Notes: generated by a model from the sequence alone, not told the origin. A stretch of DNA of 15,923 nt from Ruminococcaceae bacterium UBA5397 (GCA_002411615.1 DHOF01000134.1:4880-20802), one strand, 5' to 3'. Shown: positions 5,725 to 12,586, counted from the first letter of the stretch. Translations and numbers: made by a program.

Positions 5725-8700
5725 TTAAGGCTTGCGCAGTTTTGGAACAAGCCAAATTACCATTGCCCAGAAGAATTCATAAATAATCAGGCTCATGGTG
5801 GAAATTTGCTGCAGACCGGAATAACAGGTAAGCAGTGCTACCATGATGAAACCGAGTACAACAGCGACATTTTGCAGGACAATGGCAATGGAGATATTTC
5901 CTCGTTCCCGCACACAGGCGGTTACCAGACGCATCAATGCCGTAGGACGTCCCTTGGTGGCAATCATAGCCGGTTTTTCGCTGCATGCCTCGCAGGTACG
6001 GCTGACATAAAGTGCCCCCAACCGTTCCGGTAGGACTCGGATTCCGTGTGGATCCAAGCCGAAAAGTTCCGCGAGAAAAGTTGGAGTGATATTTGGATCG
6101 CAGTTGCGTAAAATCAACGAGATGCCATTATTCTCCATCCGGCGCAATTCCTGAAGGCGTCGGCGGTCACAGCTATAGGTAATGATCAGCATGGCAATCA
6201 GTTCTCCGCCGATTGCAAGATAAACCAGCTTTTTCCCGCCCTGAATATATTTTTGCTCAATGGCTTCTTCAGGTGGCTCAATTTTATGAGCAGAGAGCAG
6301 TTCGCGGTTCCCTACAAAAACCCGATGACCGTTGATCCAGCCGCTTAAGCCTTGTCCGTCTGTATAAGAAACTTTTTCAACTTCCGGAAGCTTTTTGTGC
6401 TGTGTATGAATCACTTGATCAAACAAAGAAGAAAGTGGGGAATGAGCGGCAATCATCAGCGCTGCCGCCTCCATGAGAAAATCGTCAATGGGAGCATTTT
6501 TGAAAGTTTTGATTCCATTTAAAGTGACCGTGTTTTTGGGGAATAGATCCTGAGAATCCATCATCACCGCATTTGATTCGCAGAAATGCTGAACAGCAGG
6601 GAATCCGATCACCATGCCGCCGCACTGAGCGGCGATTCGGCTGATTCTTGCAAGCGGAAGATTTACGGTCAGCAGATTCATAAAAGGAGTCGTGATGCAC
6701 GTTGCCGCAGCAAATGCAGTAAATGCGTTTGCGACATCTTTCGTCAGCACTAAAGTGATAATACAAAGAACCAAACTAGCTAGAAAAGCAACAGGCGCAA
6801 TCGTCTGATTGGCGCGGTCACTCGGATCGTCTTCATAAGAAAGACGGAGAAAATGCGATAGAAAATTGGTTTCAGTCTGATAAGCGATCACTGGGGTATC
6901 CATTGTACAACCGTCTGCTAACTGCAGACCAGTATTATAGTCTTCAAATAACGTTACAGCGTATTTTTTATCCGGTGAAACCACAAAATGAAAGTTCTTG
7001 TTAATCCGTTTGATCATGCTGAATTTTCCTAATGTATTGAGGAACAATGCAGCGGTTGCTACGCTTGCATAAAGATTAAGAGAGCCAGAGGAAAAACGTG
7101 TCTGCATGAAAAATGCCAGAATGGATTGAACAAGAGCGGCGATTGCGGCGATCGCAACCGCACTATCCGAATTGGCGTGGAATCGGAACAGCGCTTTTAG
7201 TCCGTTCCAGATGGTTGCTCCGCAGAATACGAAAGCGATCATAGTAAAGATCACATTACAGATAAGGTATACAGTAATGTTCAGACGTTGGAAGCCAAAG
7301 AATCCAAATTCGCCCAGCCAACCGAAGATCAGCAGCAGAACGGTAGAAATTCCGGTCACACCCAAACGCAGAGAAAGTTTTCTTAAATTTGCATTTAAAT
7401 CGTGAAAAACGGCAGGAGCATCATTACTGTTGCTGTAATCCTCTAATTCTTCAGCCTCTTTAGGAGGCGTTTCTTCCGACGGATCATTTTCCGGTTCGTC
7501 CATGCCTGAAAAATAGAAAAGAGAGCGTTTTTTTTTCTTCGGCTTTTTAGGCGGCAGAGAAGTTGGGTTCAGATTTCCATCCGCTTTGATAGGCTCCGTC
7601 GATTTTTGCTGCGCCGGTTTTTCTTTCGGAACTTCAGCAGACGGGGTCGGCGCGGGAGCAGGGATTCCTTCCTTAAGAGGCTCGATTGGCTCAATCTTTT
7701 CCCAGTCTTTTCTGCGGGCTGATAAAAAATCAACGGCATCATCCTGCGGCATGCCATTCTTGGAATATGTTTTTGCCGCCTCTTTTAAAGGAAAAGCGAG
7801 GTCATCAACTTCAATAAAATGAATGGGGGCGGTTTGACACCGGTAAGAAACTTTTTTATTAACAGGCTTAACAGCAAAATCTGAGGCGAGGAGAGGAGTG
7901 GCTTCTTCCCGTACAGGCTCTGGCCGCGTGACGGGTTCTTCTACCTTTGGCGCGGAAGACTCTTTATGCGGCAGAGGGGGAGTTAGCGTGGGCTCTTTTA
8001 CCGGAACTGGTTTTTGAATAGCGCCAGAAGTTGTTAAGGGCATCGTCGGTTTGTGAAAAACCAACTTTTCCGCGGAGGCTAAATTGGCTTTTGCAGCCTT
8101 TTCCTCAATGGGTTTGTACTGCATTTTGGAACCGCGTTTAGCTGCAGCTTCCTGAATCTCTTTTAAGCTGATTGCGGTGGTAATGGAAAAAATATCTTCC
8201 TGTTCAGGATCCTGTACGACTTTTTCAACCCGTTTGCGGCGTTCTTGATGAAGTTTGCGGAATCTTTCTTCTAGTTCGGGATCGCGCTCCTTTTTGCGCT
8301 TGGGATCGAACAAATAAGAAAAAGTGCCTGTGGCGCCTTTTGGATTTTCTTCCGGACGAATGGGTTTAAAAGACATGGTTTCTTCATATTCCCGCTGATA
8401 TTCTTCGCGGGATTTTAATTTTAGACCATAATAAATATCATCTTCACCGGCGGCGATGTCGTCCTTAGAACTTTTTTTCTTTTTCTTTTTTTGGCTTTGT
8501 GTTTCATCCTGCTTTTCCACAGGCGCTTTTAAAGGTGTCTGTGCTAACTTTTGAGAGGATGACTTTTCACTTTCCTTTGCATAAGGATTGCGGGAAATCT
8601 CTTCAGGTGTTTTATGAATCGGACTTTCTGCTTTTGGAGCAGGAGAGGCCGATTTTTTGGCGGCTTCTTTTTTAGCCGCGGTTTCTGCTAAAATTTCATC

Positions 8701-8736
8701 CAGGGAATAACCTGGGTTTTGTTTCTTTTCGTCCAT
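5725..8736 (-). CDS. Large membrane protein resembling a P-type ATPase with altered catalytic motifs (putative pseudo-ATPase)
   Basis: 1003 residues, ATG at 8736 with TAGGGGAT before it. Residues 1-450 are charged, Lys/Glu/Pro-rich and probably disordered, including a run of six Lys (83-88) and Pro-rich linkers (241-280, 359-400). Helices follow at about 457-475, 485-509, 522-545, 553-570, 646-666, 668-690, 949-970 and 976-997, an eight-helix P1B-like plan. Cytoplasmic parts align by eye with P1B ATPases. A short A-domain lacks TGES. D727 in VMMDSQDL sits where DKTGT should be. SP767 replaces HP in the N-domain. G794-x-G796 then NGHRVFVGN (802-810) match the nucleotide-binding GxG region. NCD880 replaces TGD, LPER (902-905) is kept, and no GDGxND is present. 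Helix 6 lacks the CPC metal motif. It probably cannot pump ions, so a sensing or scaffold role is inferred. It follows rlmB by 15 bp. Confidence 0.8.
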   Translation of the reverse strand: MDEKKQNPGYSLDEILAETAAKKEAAKKSASPAPKAESPIHKTPEEISRNPYAKESEKSSSQKLAQTPLKAPVEKQDETQSQKKKKKKSSKDDIAAGEDDIYYGLKLKSREEYQREYEETMSFKPIRPEENPKGATGTFSYLFDPKRKKERDPELEERFRKLHQERRKRVEKVVQDPEQEDIFSITTAISLKEIQEAAAKRGSKMQYKPIEEKAAKANLASAEKLVFHKPTMPLTTSGAIQKPVPVKEPTLTPPLPHKESSAPKVEEPVTRPEPVREEATPLLASDFAVKPVNKKVSYRCQTAPIHFIEVDDLAFPLKEAAKTYSKNGMPQDDAVDFLSARRKDWEKIEPIEPLKEGIPAPAPTPSAEVPKEKPAQQKSTEPIKADGNLNPTSLPPKKPKKKKRSLFYFSGMDEPENDPSEETPPKEAEELEDYSNSNDAPAVFHDLNANLRKLSLRLGVTGISTVLLLIFGWLGEFGFFGFQRLNITVYLICNVIFTMIAFVFCGATIWNGLKALFRFHANSDSAVAIAAIAALVQSILAFFMQTRFSSGSLNLYASVATAALFLNTLGKFSMIKRINKNFHFVVSPDKKYAVTLFEDYNTGLQLADGCTMDTPVIAYQTETNFLSHFLRLSYEDDPSDRANQTIAPVAFLASLVLCIITLVLTKDVANAFTAFAAATCITTPFMNLLTVNLPLARISRIAAQCGGMVIGFPAVQHFCESNAVMMDSQDLFPKNTVTLNGIKTFKNAPIDDFLMEAAALMIAAHSPLSSLFDQVIHTQHKKLPEVEKVSYTDGQGLSGWINGHRVFVGNRELLSAHKIEPPEEAIEQKYIQGGKKLVYLAIGGELIAMLIITYSCDRRRLQELRRMENNGISLILRNCDPNITPTFLAELFGLDPHGIRVLPERLGALYVSRTCEACSEKPAMIATKGRPTALMRLVTACVRERGNISIAIVLQNVAVVLGFIMVALLTCYSGLQQISTMSLIIYEFFWAMVIWLVPKLRKP

Positions 8737-8751
8737 CGTATCCCCTACTTT

Positions 8752-9543
8752 CTATTTGGATTTAAGGCCGGATCGCTGCCGTGCAACTTCATAACAGATA
8801 ATTCCGCAGGCAACAGATGCGTTGAGGGAGTTAATTTTTCCTTTCATGGGAAGAGAGACAATAAAGTCACATTTTTCCCGTACCAGTCTTCCGATACCGA
8901 ACCCTTCACTTCCAATGACAACTGCGCATGGGCCGCGGTAGTCGAGGGTACACCATGATTCGCCGCCCATATCAGCTCCATAGAGCCAGCACCCGCGGCT
9001 TTTCAATTCTTCCAGAGTGGCAGAAAGATTATTGACGCGTACAACCGGTACATATTCAATTGCACCGGCGCTCGCTTTTCCGACTGCATAAGAGAGACCA
9101 ACACTTCTGCGTTTTGGAATAATAACACCATGGGCTCCTGCACATTCCGCTACCCGCAGGATTGCCCCCAGGTTATGAGGATCTTCCAGCTCGTCCGCCA
9201 CAATCAAAAACGGCGGTTCATTACGGGATTTGGCCAGCGCAAAAACATCGTCAAGTGTAGCATATTCTTTAGCGGCAGCGACTGCCACAACACCCTGATG
9301 GGCACATCCTCCACAAAGAAAGGAGAGCTTTTTGGGGTCTGCTTCCTTAATGACGGTACCGCGCTTTTTTGCTTCGGCAATTAATGCACCAAGACTGCCG
9401 CTGTGTTCTCCGCGGACAACAAACAGCGTATCAATTTCACGGCCGCTGTTGAGCGCTTCTTTCACTGCGTTGCGTCCGGCGATAATTCCTTCTTTTTTGG
9501 AATCATCTTTGTTGTCGATTTCTAGTTTTGCATCCGTTTTCAT
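8752..9543 (-). CDS. rlmB: RlmB-like 23S rRNA 2'-O-methyltransferase (SpoU/TrmH family)
   Basis: This 263-residue SPOUT-class methyltransferase transfers a methyl group from S-adenosylmethionine to a ribose 2'-OH, most likely in 23S rRNA (G2251-type site in E. coli). The L30e-like substrate-binding domain starts at IIAGRNAVKEAL (20-31). The three SpoU motifs are intact: motif 1 DPHNLGAILR (121-130) with its catalytic Arg, motif 2 VVIGSEGFGI (208-217), and motif 3 LPMKGKINSLNASVA (231-245), which forms the knotted cofactor site. The ATG at 9543 follows AAAGGAG. The N-terminal 18 residues are charged and outside the fold. It is the first gene of a two-gene unit with the P-type-ATPase-like protein. 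RlmB is the best guess, although other TrmH paralogs share the same motifs. Confidence 0.9.
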   Translation of the reverse strand: MKTDAKLEIDNKDDSKKEGIIAGRNAVKEALNSGREIDTLFVVRGEHSGSLGALIAEAKKRGTVIKEADPKKLSFLCGGCAHQGVVAVAAAKEYATLDDVFALAKSRNEPPFLIVADELEDPHNLGAILRVAECAGAHGVIIPKRRSVGLSYAVGKASAGAIEYVPVVRVNNLSATLEELKSRGCWLYGADMGGESWCTLDYRGPCAVVIGSEGFGIGRLVREKCDFIVSLPMKGKINSLNASVACGIICYEVARQRSGLKSK

Positions 9544-9586
9544 GGGCGCTCCTTTACCTTATCTAATAATGTCTAATAATTTCTTT

Positions 9587-9595
9587 ATTATAGCA
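9587..9595 (-). promoter_or_regulatory. Extended -10 promoter of rlmB
   Basis: On the minus strand TGC-TATAAT is a perfect extended -10 element, with no good -35 hexamer at the usual distance. Transcription would start near 9580, giving a leader of about 37 nt that contains two copies of ATTATTAGA. Confidence 0.75.
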
Positions 9596-9849
9596 CAAGT
9601 TGACAAGCCTTGCACTTTTTTTCTACAAAATTCTCGCTTTCTACTTCTTTCTCCCTCTTTCTTCAAAAAGAACAAAGAATCTATGAATTATACAAATTGT
9701 ATTTATATGCGTTTACATAATTTTTTAGGAAAAGCGGGGTGAAACCGGTGGAAAACCCTGTTGAAAGTGTTGATAAGTGGCTCAGATAGGGGGAAAAATT
9801 AAAAATTTATTTTGTGGAGATAATTTTTTATGTTAACAACGGTTTTGAC

Positions 9850-9937
9850 AAGGGGAATCAACTGTCTGTATTTTAGTATACAAATAGTAATTTTTTGCGG
9901 ATTTTTGCCGCAAAGGGGATTCAACTTCCCGTATTTT
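9850..9937 (+). repeat. Two diverged 25-bp direct repeats, 63 bp apart
   Basis: Copy 1 (9850-9874) and copy 2 (9913-9937) both run AAGGGGA-T-CAACT followed by a variable patch and GTATTTT, agreeing at about 21 of 25 positions. The 63-bp offset equals six turns of B-DNA, so any protein bound to both copies would sit on the same face. A TTGACA (9845-9850) lies at the start of copy 1, and copy 2 contains the -35 of the proposed ogg promoter, so this may be a duplicated promoter/operator unit. Confidence 0.6.
9894..9914. repeat. Inverted repeat TTTGCGG/CCGCAAA between the two direct repeats
   Basis: Perfect 7-bp arms with a 7-bp spacer, ending next to the start of the second direct repeat. It has no T-run after it, so a terminator is unlikely, and a protein-binding site is more plausible. 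Confidence 0.45.
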
Positions 9938-9948
9938 TATGGTATGAT
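9920..9948 (+). promoter_or_regulatory. Promoter of ogg
   Basis: TTCAAC (9920-9925) and TATGAT (9943-9948, 5 of 6 to consensus) with a 17-bp spacer. Transcription would start near 9955, giving a very short leader of about 27 nt before the ATG at 9982. Confidence 0.55.
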
Positions 9949-9965
9949 TTTCTAAGAATCATACC
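9941..9965. promoter_or_regulatory. 9-bp perfect inverted repeat over the ogg -10 and start site
   Basis: GGTATGATT and AATCATACC are separated by 7 bp (TTCTAAG). The left arm contains the whole -10 hexamer and the right arm ends two bases before the AAAGGAG ribosome site. This is a classic operator geometry. If transcription starts further upstream, for example from the first direct repeat, it could also form an RNA hairpin near the ribosome site. Confidence 0.6.
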
Positions 9966-9981
9966 GAAAGGAGAAAAGCGG

Positions 9982-10815
9982 ATGGCAGCTTCTGATCTCA
10001 ATTTACGGCAGACGTTATTCTGTGGGCAATGCTTTCGCTGGGAGGAAAATCCAGACGGCGTTTTTTCTGGAATTGCATTTGGAAAAAAGTGTGTTATCAG
10101 GCAGGAAGAGAACAAATCTCTCACAGATGACCCGATCTGGCGAACTTATTTTGATTTGGATACCGATTATGGCTTTTTGCAAAAAAGGCTCAGCGGCATA
10201 AGCCCCGTTTTAAGCGAAGCAGTTCAGTATGCGCCCGGCATCCGAATTTTGCGGCAGGATTTTTGGGAAGCGCTTGCTTCTTTTATTATTTCTCAAAACA
10301 ACAATATTCCCAGAATTCGCGGGATTATTGCCCGGCTGTGCGAAAATTTCGGAGAAAAATTTAATGACGGATATGCGTTCCCTGAACCGCAAAAACTTTT
10401 AGGCCTTTTGCCGGAAGATCTTTCGAGCCTTCGATGCGGATTTCGTGCGCGTTATCTTCTGGATGCTGCACAAAAAGTCTGTGCAGGAGAGATTGATCCT
10501 GTTTCTCTCCAGAAAATGCCGCTGGAAAAAGCAAAAACACAGCTGATGACGATTTGCGGCGTCGGGCCAAAAGTAGCAGACTGCGTTTTGCTTTATGGAT
10601 TGCACCGAATGGAAGCTTTTCCGATGGATGTTTGGATGAAACGAGCGATGAAGACACTTTTTCCTGGAATGAAACCGGAAGATTTCGGACAAGGCGCAGG
10701 GCTTGCTCAACAGTATATCTTTTATTATTCCCGGCAGCATCCGGAACTGTTTTTGGAGAAAAACTCTTTGAAGCTGTCAGATTCGAAGAAGTTTTGTTCC
10801 GGAAGAAAACTTTAA
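9982..10815 (+). CDS. ogg: Ogg-type 8-oxoguanine DNA glycosylase/AP lyase
   Basis: This 277-residue base-excision repair enzyme removes oxidised guanine and nicks the strand through its lyase activity. The N-terminal Ogg domain begins LRQTLFCGQCFRW (8-20), like the SGQSFRW segment of human OGG1. ISQNNNIPRI (103-112) is an Ogg signature. The helix-hairpin-helix is ICGVGPKVADC (191-201), with catalytic Lys K197, and the GPD Asp is D216 in FPMDVW. I chose the ATG at 9982 because AAAGGAG lies 8 bases upstream. An upstream in-frame TTG at 9895 would add 29 residues outside the family and would sit above the promoter. It is a bacterial/clostridial Ogg relative of the eukaryotic enzyme, not MutM. 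It has its own promoter region, and fba follows after 88 bp from a separate promoter. Confidence 0.9.
   Translation: MAASDLNLRQTLFCGQCFRWEENPDGVFSGIAFGKKCVIRQEENKSLTDDPIWRTYFDLDTDYGFLQKRLSGISPVLSEAVQYAPGIRILRQDFWEALASFIISQNNNIPRIRGIIARLCENFGEKFNDGYAFPEPQKLLGLLPEDLSSLRCGFRARYLLDAAQKVCAGEIDPVSLQKMPLEKAKTQLMTICGVGPKVADCVLLYGLHRMEAFPMDVWMKRAMKTLFPGMKPEDFGQGAGLAQQYIFYYSRQHPELFLEKNSLKLSDSKKFCSGRKL
10789..10812. repeat. 24-bp near-perfect palindrome at the end of ogg
   Basis: AAGTTTTGTTCC is followed directly by GGAAGAAAACTT, giving 11 of 12 complementary pairs with no loop. It covers the last codons of ogg and ends just before its stop. T-rich DNA begins about 10 bases later, so it might act as a weak terminator or as a binding site upstream of the fba promoter. 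Confidence 0.4.
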
Positions 10816-10854
10816 AAATACGTTCTTTTTGTTTCTTTTTTTATTTAGATGCGT

Positions 10855-10860
10855 TATAAT
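10855..10860 (+). promoter_or_regulatory. -10 element of the fba promoter
   Basis: A consensus TATAAT lies in the ogg-fba gap, 43 bp before the fba start codon, after a T-rich tract (10824-10845). No good -35 hexamer is seen at 16-18 bp. Confidence 0.6.
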
Positions 10861-10903
10861 CAAATACAGAAATTTTAAAACGAAGGATTGGAGAGTGATA
10901 TCC

Positions 10904-11842
10904 ATGCCATTAGTTAACACAACGGAAATGTTTAAAAAAGCTTATAATGGCGGTTATGCAATCGGCGCGTTTAACGTCAACAATATGGAAATCATCCAGG
11001 GAATTACCGAGGCAGTAGGTGAATTAAAATCACCTGTGATTCTACAGGTTTCCAAAGGAGCTCGTGCTTATGCGAACCCTACCTATTTGGTCAAACTGGT
11101 AGAGGCGGCTGTCATTGAGCATCCGGAAATCCCGATTGCTCTGCATCTGGATCACGGTCCCTCTTTCGAAATGTGCAAAGCCTGCGTCGATGACGGATTT
11201 ACCTCCGTTATGTATGACGGTTCTTCCAAACCCTATGAAGAGAATGTGGAAGAAGCTTGCCGTGTAGTCGAATATGCACATAAATATCATGTAACAGTCG
11301 AAGCAGAACTCGGTACTTTGGGCGGCGTTGAAGATGAAGTTTCGGTTGAAGCAGATAAGGCAATGTATACCGACCCCGATCAGGTGCAGGACTTTGTTAC
11401 CCGTACCGGTGTAGACAGCCTTGCGATTGCCATTGGAACCAGCCACGGTGCTTATAAGTTTAAACCCGGCCAGAATCCAAAGCTGCGCCTTGACATTCTG
11501 AAAGAAGTCAGCGATCGGCTGCCTGGATTCCCGATTGTTCTGCATGGTGCTTCCAGTGTTCCGCAGAAATTCGTTGAATTGATCAACCAATATGGCGGAA
11601 ATATGCCCGGCGCAATCGGAATTCCGGAAAGCGAACTCAGAAAAGCCGCCGCGATGGCAGTCTGCAAGATCAACGTTGACTCCGATATCCGCCTTGCAAT
11701 GACCGCCTGCATCCGGCAGCATTTTGCAGAGCATCCCGATCACTTTGATCCTCGCCAATACCTTGCGCCTGCTCGTGAAGCCGTTAAGAATATGGTGGCT
11801 CATAAGATTACTGACGTGATGGGCTGCGCAGGCAAAGCTTAA
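10904..11842 (+). CDS. fba: Class II fructose-1,6-bisphosphate aldolase
   Basis: This cytoplasmic zinc enzyme of glycolysis and gluconeogenesis reversibly splits fructose-1,6-bisphosphate into dihydroxyacetone phosphate and glyceraldehyde-3-phosphate. It has 312 residues. Class II landmarks are LHLDHGPS (81-87) with the catalytic Asp D83 and zinc ligand H84, YDGSS (104-108), E135 in VEAELGTLGG, zinc ligand H181 in GTSHGAYK, zinc ligand H214 in VLHGASS, and the NVDSD phosphate-binding segment (257-261). I chose the ATG at 10904 because the family starts MPLVNTTEMF and a GGAGAG ribosome site precedes it. A longer frame from 10829 would begin upstream of the promoter -10. It is monocistronic, with its own promoter and a strong terminator. 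Tagatose-bisphosphate aldolase is a close relative and not fully excluded. Confidence 0.94.
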   Translation: MPLVNTTEMFKKAYNGGYAIGAFNVNNMEIIQGITEAVGELKSPVILQVSKGARAYANPTYLVKLVEAAVIEHPEIPIALHLDHGPSFEMCKACVDDGFTSVMYDGSSKPYEENVEEACRVVEYAHKYHVTVEAELGTLGGVEDEVSVEADKAMYTDPDQVQDFVTRTGVDSLAIAIGTSHGAYKFKPGQNPKLRLDILKEVSDRLPGFPIVLHGASSVPQKFVELINQYGGNMPGAIGIPESELRKAAAMAVCKINVDSDIRLAMTACIRQHFAEHPDHFDPRQYLAPAREAVKNMVAHKITDVMGCAGKA

Positions 11843-11871
11843 AAATTCGCTTTTAAATTAAATGTTTTTAG

Positions 11872-11905
11872 ATCGTCTGCATTTTTTAATGTGGACGATT
11901 TTTTT
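11872..11905 (+). terminator. Rho-independent terminator of fba
   Basis: A 12-bp stem with two G-U pairs (ATCGTCTGCATT / AATGTGGACGAT) around a TTTT loop, followed by seven T residues. It lies 30 bp after the fba stop codon. Confidence 0.92.
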
Positions 11906-11954
11906 GTAAAATTTTGAAATGATTTTGTAACTGTCTTTTGTTTCGAACATGAGG

Positions 11955-11960
11955 TATAAT
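11955..11960 (+). promoter_or_regulatory. -10 element of the lipoprotein gene promoter
   Basis: A consensus TATAAT 40 bp before the start codon at 12000, right after the fba terminator. The -35 position (TGTCTT, 11932-11937, 17-bp spacing) is poor. Confidence 0.6.
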
Positions 11961-11999
11961 CGATTCGAGTTAACATAAATCAAGGGAGAGACTGTTTTT

Positions 12000-12467
12000 A
12001 TGATTCAAGGGAAAAAGGTATTTGTACTGCTTTGCTGCGTATTTTTGCTGCTGCTGGGCGGATGCGGAGCAAAAGAAGTAAAGTTGGATGCTGCGGTGAC
12101 AGCAGATAAGTTGGCTTCTGAAGTTACGTTTAAGGATCAGCTTTCGCCCCTAAACGATAAAGCTGCGTTTAAACTCTTTGGGCTGGACGATTCCACGGTT
12201 GTCAGCCAAAAAGTTTATGTGGGGACCGGCGCCACCGCAGAAGAGATCGGCGTTTGGGAATGCAAGGACGAGAATGCCGCCAAAACAGTGCAGAGTGCTG
12301 CAGAACAGCGGGTAAAAGATCAGACGCAAGCGTTTGCAAACTATGTACCCGGAGAGCTCACAAAGCTGAAATCGCCGTTTATCAAAACTTATGGAAAATA
12401 TGTTGTTTATGTTTGCTGCGATGATACGGCTCAGGTGCAGAAAGTAATAGACAGTTTTACAAAATAA
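12000..12467 (+). CDS. Small lipoprotein, DUF4358-like
   Basis: This 155-residue protein of unknown function probably sits on the outer face of the membrane. The signal peptide is a basic start (MIQGKKV), a hydrophobic core (8-19) and the lipobox LGG-C22. The mature part resembles DUF4358 from memory: an N-terminal helix (VTADKLASEV), a central YVGTGATAEEIGVWECKD region, a predicted helix with AAKTVQSAAEQRVKDQT, and the end YGKYVVYVCCDDTAQVQKVIDSF. Such proteins are common lipoproteins in Clostridia. The ribosome site AGGGAG lies 11 bases before the ATG, slightly far. It has its own promoter and terminator, so it appears monocistronic. Two adjacent Cys near the C-terminus (YVCCDD) are unusual for an exported protein of an anaerobe. 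Confidence 0.8.
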   Translation: MIQGKKVFVLLCCVFLLLLGGCGAKEVKLDAAVTADKLASEVTFKDQLSPLNDKAAFKLFGLDDSTVVSQKVYVGTGATAEEIGVWECKDENAAKTVQSAAEQRVKDQTQAFANYVPGELTKLKSPFIKTYGKYVVYVCCDDTAQVQKVIDSFTK

Positions 12468-12480
12468 AATGATATAAATC

Positions 12481-12517
12481 AAAAGGCCGCTCCCGCTGCA
12501 ATGAAAGCGGCCTTTTT
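12481..12517. terminator. Terminator of the lipoprotein gene
   Basis: 10-bp perfect arms AAAAGGCCGC/GCGGCCTTTT with a 16-nt loop, followed by a further T on the plus strand. The A-run at its left lets it work in both directions. Confidence 0.9.
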
Positions 12518-12533
12518 AGTGTTTTAATCACAA

Positions 12534-12567
12534 AAAAGCCTCTGCGAAATTTTTCGCAGAGGCTTTT
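12534..12567. terminator. Terminator of the GGGtGRT operon
   Basis: A long hairpin AAAAGCCTCTGCGAA/TTCGCAGAGGCTTTT with a very small loop. Six A residues at its left (12532-12537) give a T-run on the minus strand, so it mainly ends the minus-strand operon 20 bp after its stop codon. It can also back up the plus-strand terminator 17 bp away. Confidence 0.92.
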
Positions 12568-12586
12568 CATAAGTAATAATCAGCGA

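Larger units (their letters stand above)
9544..9981. other. Divergent control region between rlmB and ogg
   Basis: 438 bp without a credible gene. From left to right it holds a doubled TCTAATAAT (9562-9570 and 9572-9580), the extended -10 rlmB promoter, a pyrimidine-rich tract (9616-9665), a GTGGAAAA/TGTTGATAA-like patch resembling degenerate DnaA boxes (9739-9780), an AT-rich stretch, two diverged 25-bp direct repeats, a TTTGCGG/CCGCAAA hairpin (9894-9914), and the ogg promoter with its inverted repeat. Confidence 0.7.

Noticed and set aside
8440..8500. Frameshift or assembly error at the poly-Lys tract of the large membrane protein
   Set aside because: The frame stays open on both sides with the same low-complexity character and the C-terminal fold is intact, so the homopolymer run looks genuine.
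9739..9840. Replication origin
   Set aside because: Only degenerate DnaA-box-like sequences are visible. There are no dnaA, dnaN or rpmH genes, and no cluster of perfect boxes.
9895..9981. Upstream TTG start for ogg adding 29 residues
   Set aside because: It would start inside an inverted repeat and above the promoter and the AAAGGAG site. The family begins near the ATG at 9982.
10829..10903. Longer start for fba
   Set aside because: It lies upstream of the TATAAT at 10855-10860, and the added residues are not part of the aldolase family, whose proteins begin MPLV.
11042..11803. A 253-codon minus-strand open frame opposite fba
   Set aside because: No recognisable domain and no ribosome site, and it is fully contained in a well-conserved aldolase gene, so it is a codon-bias shadow.
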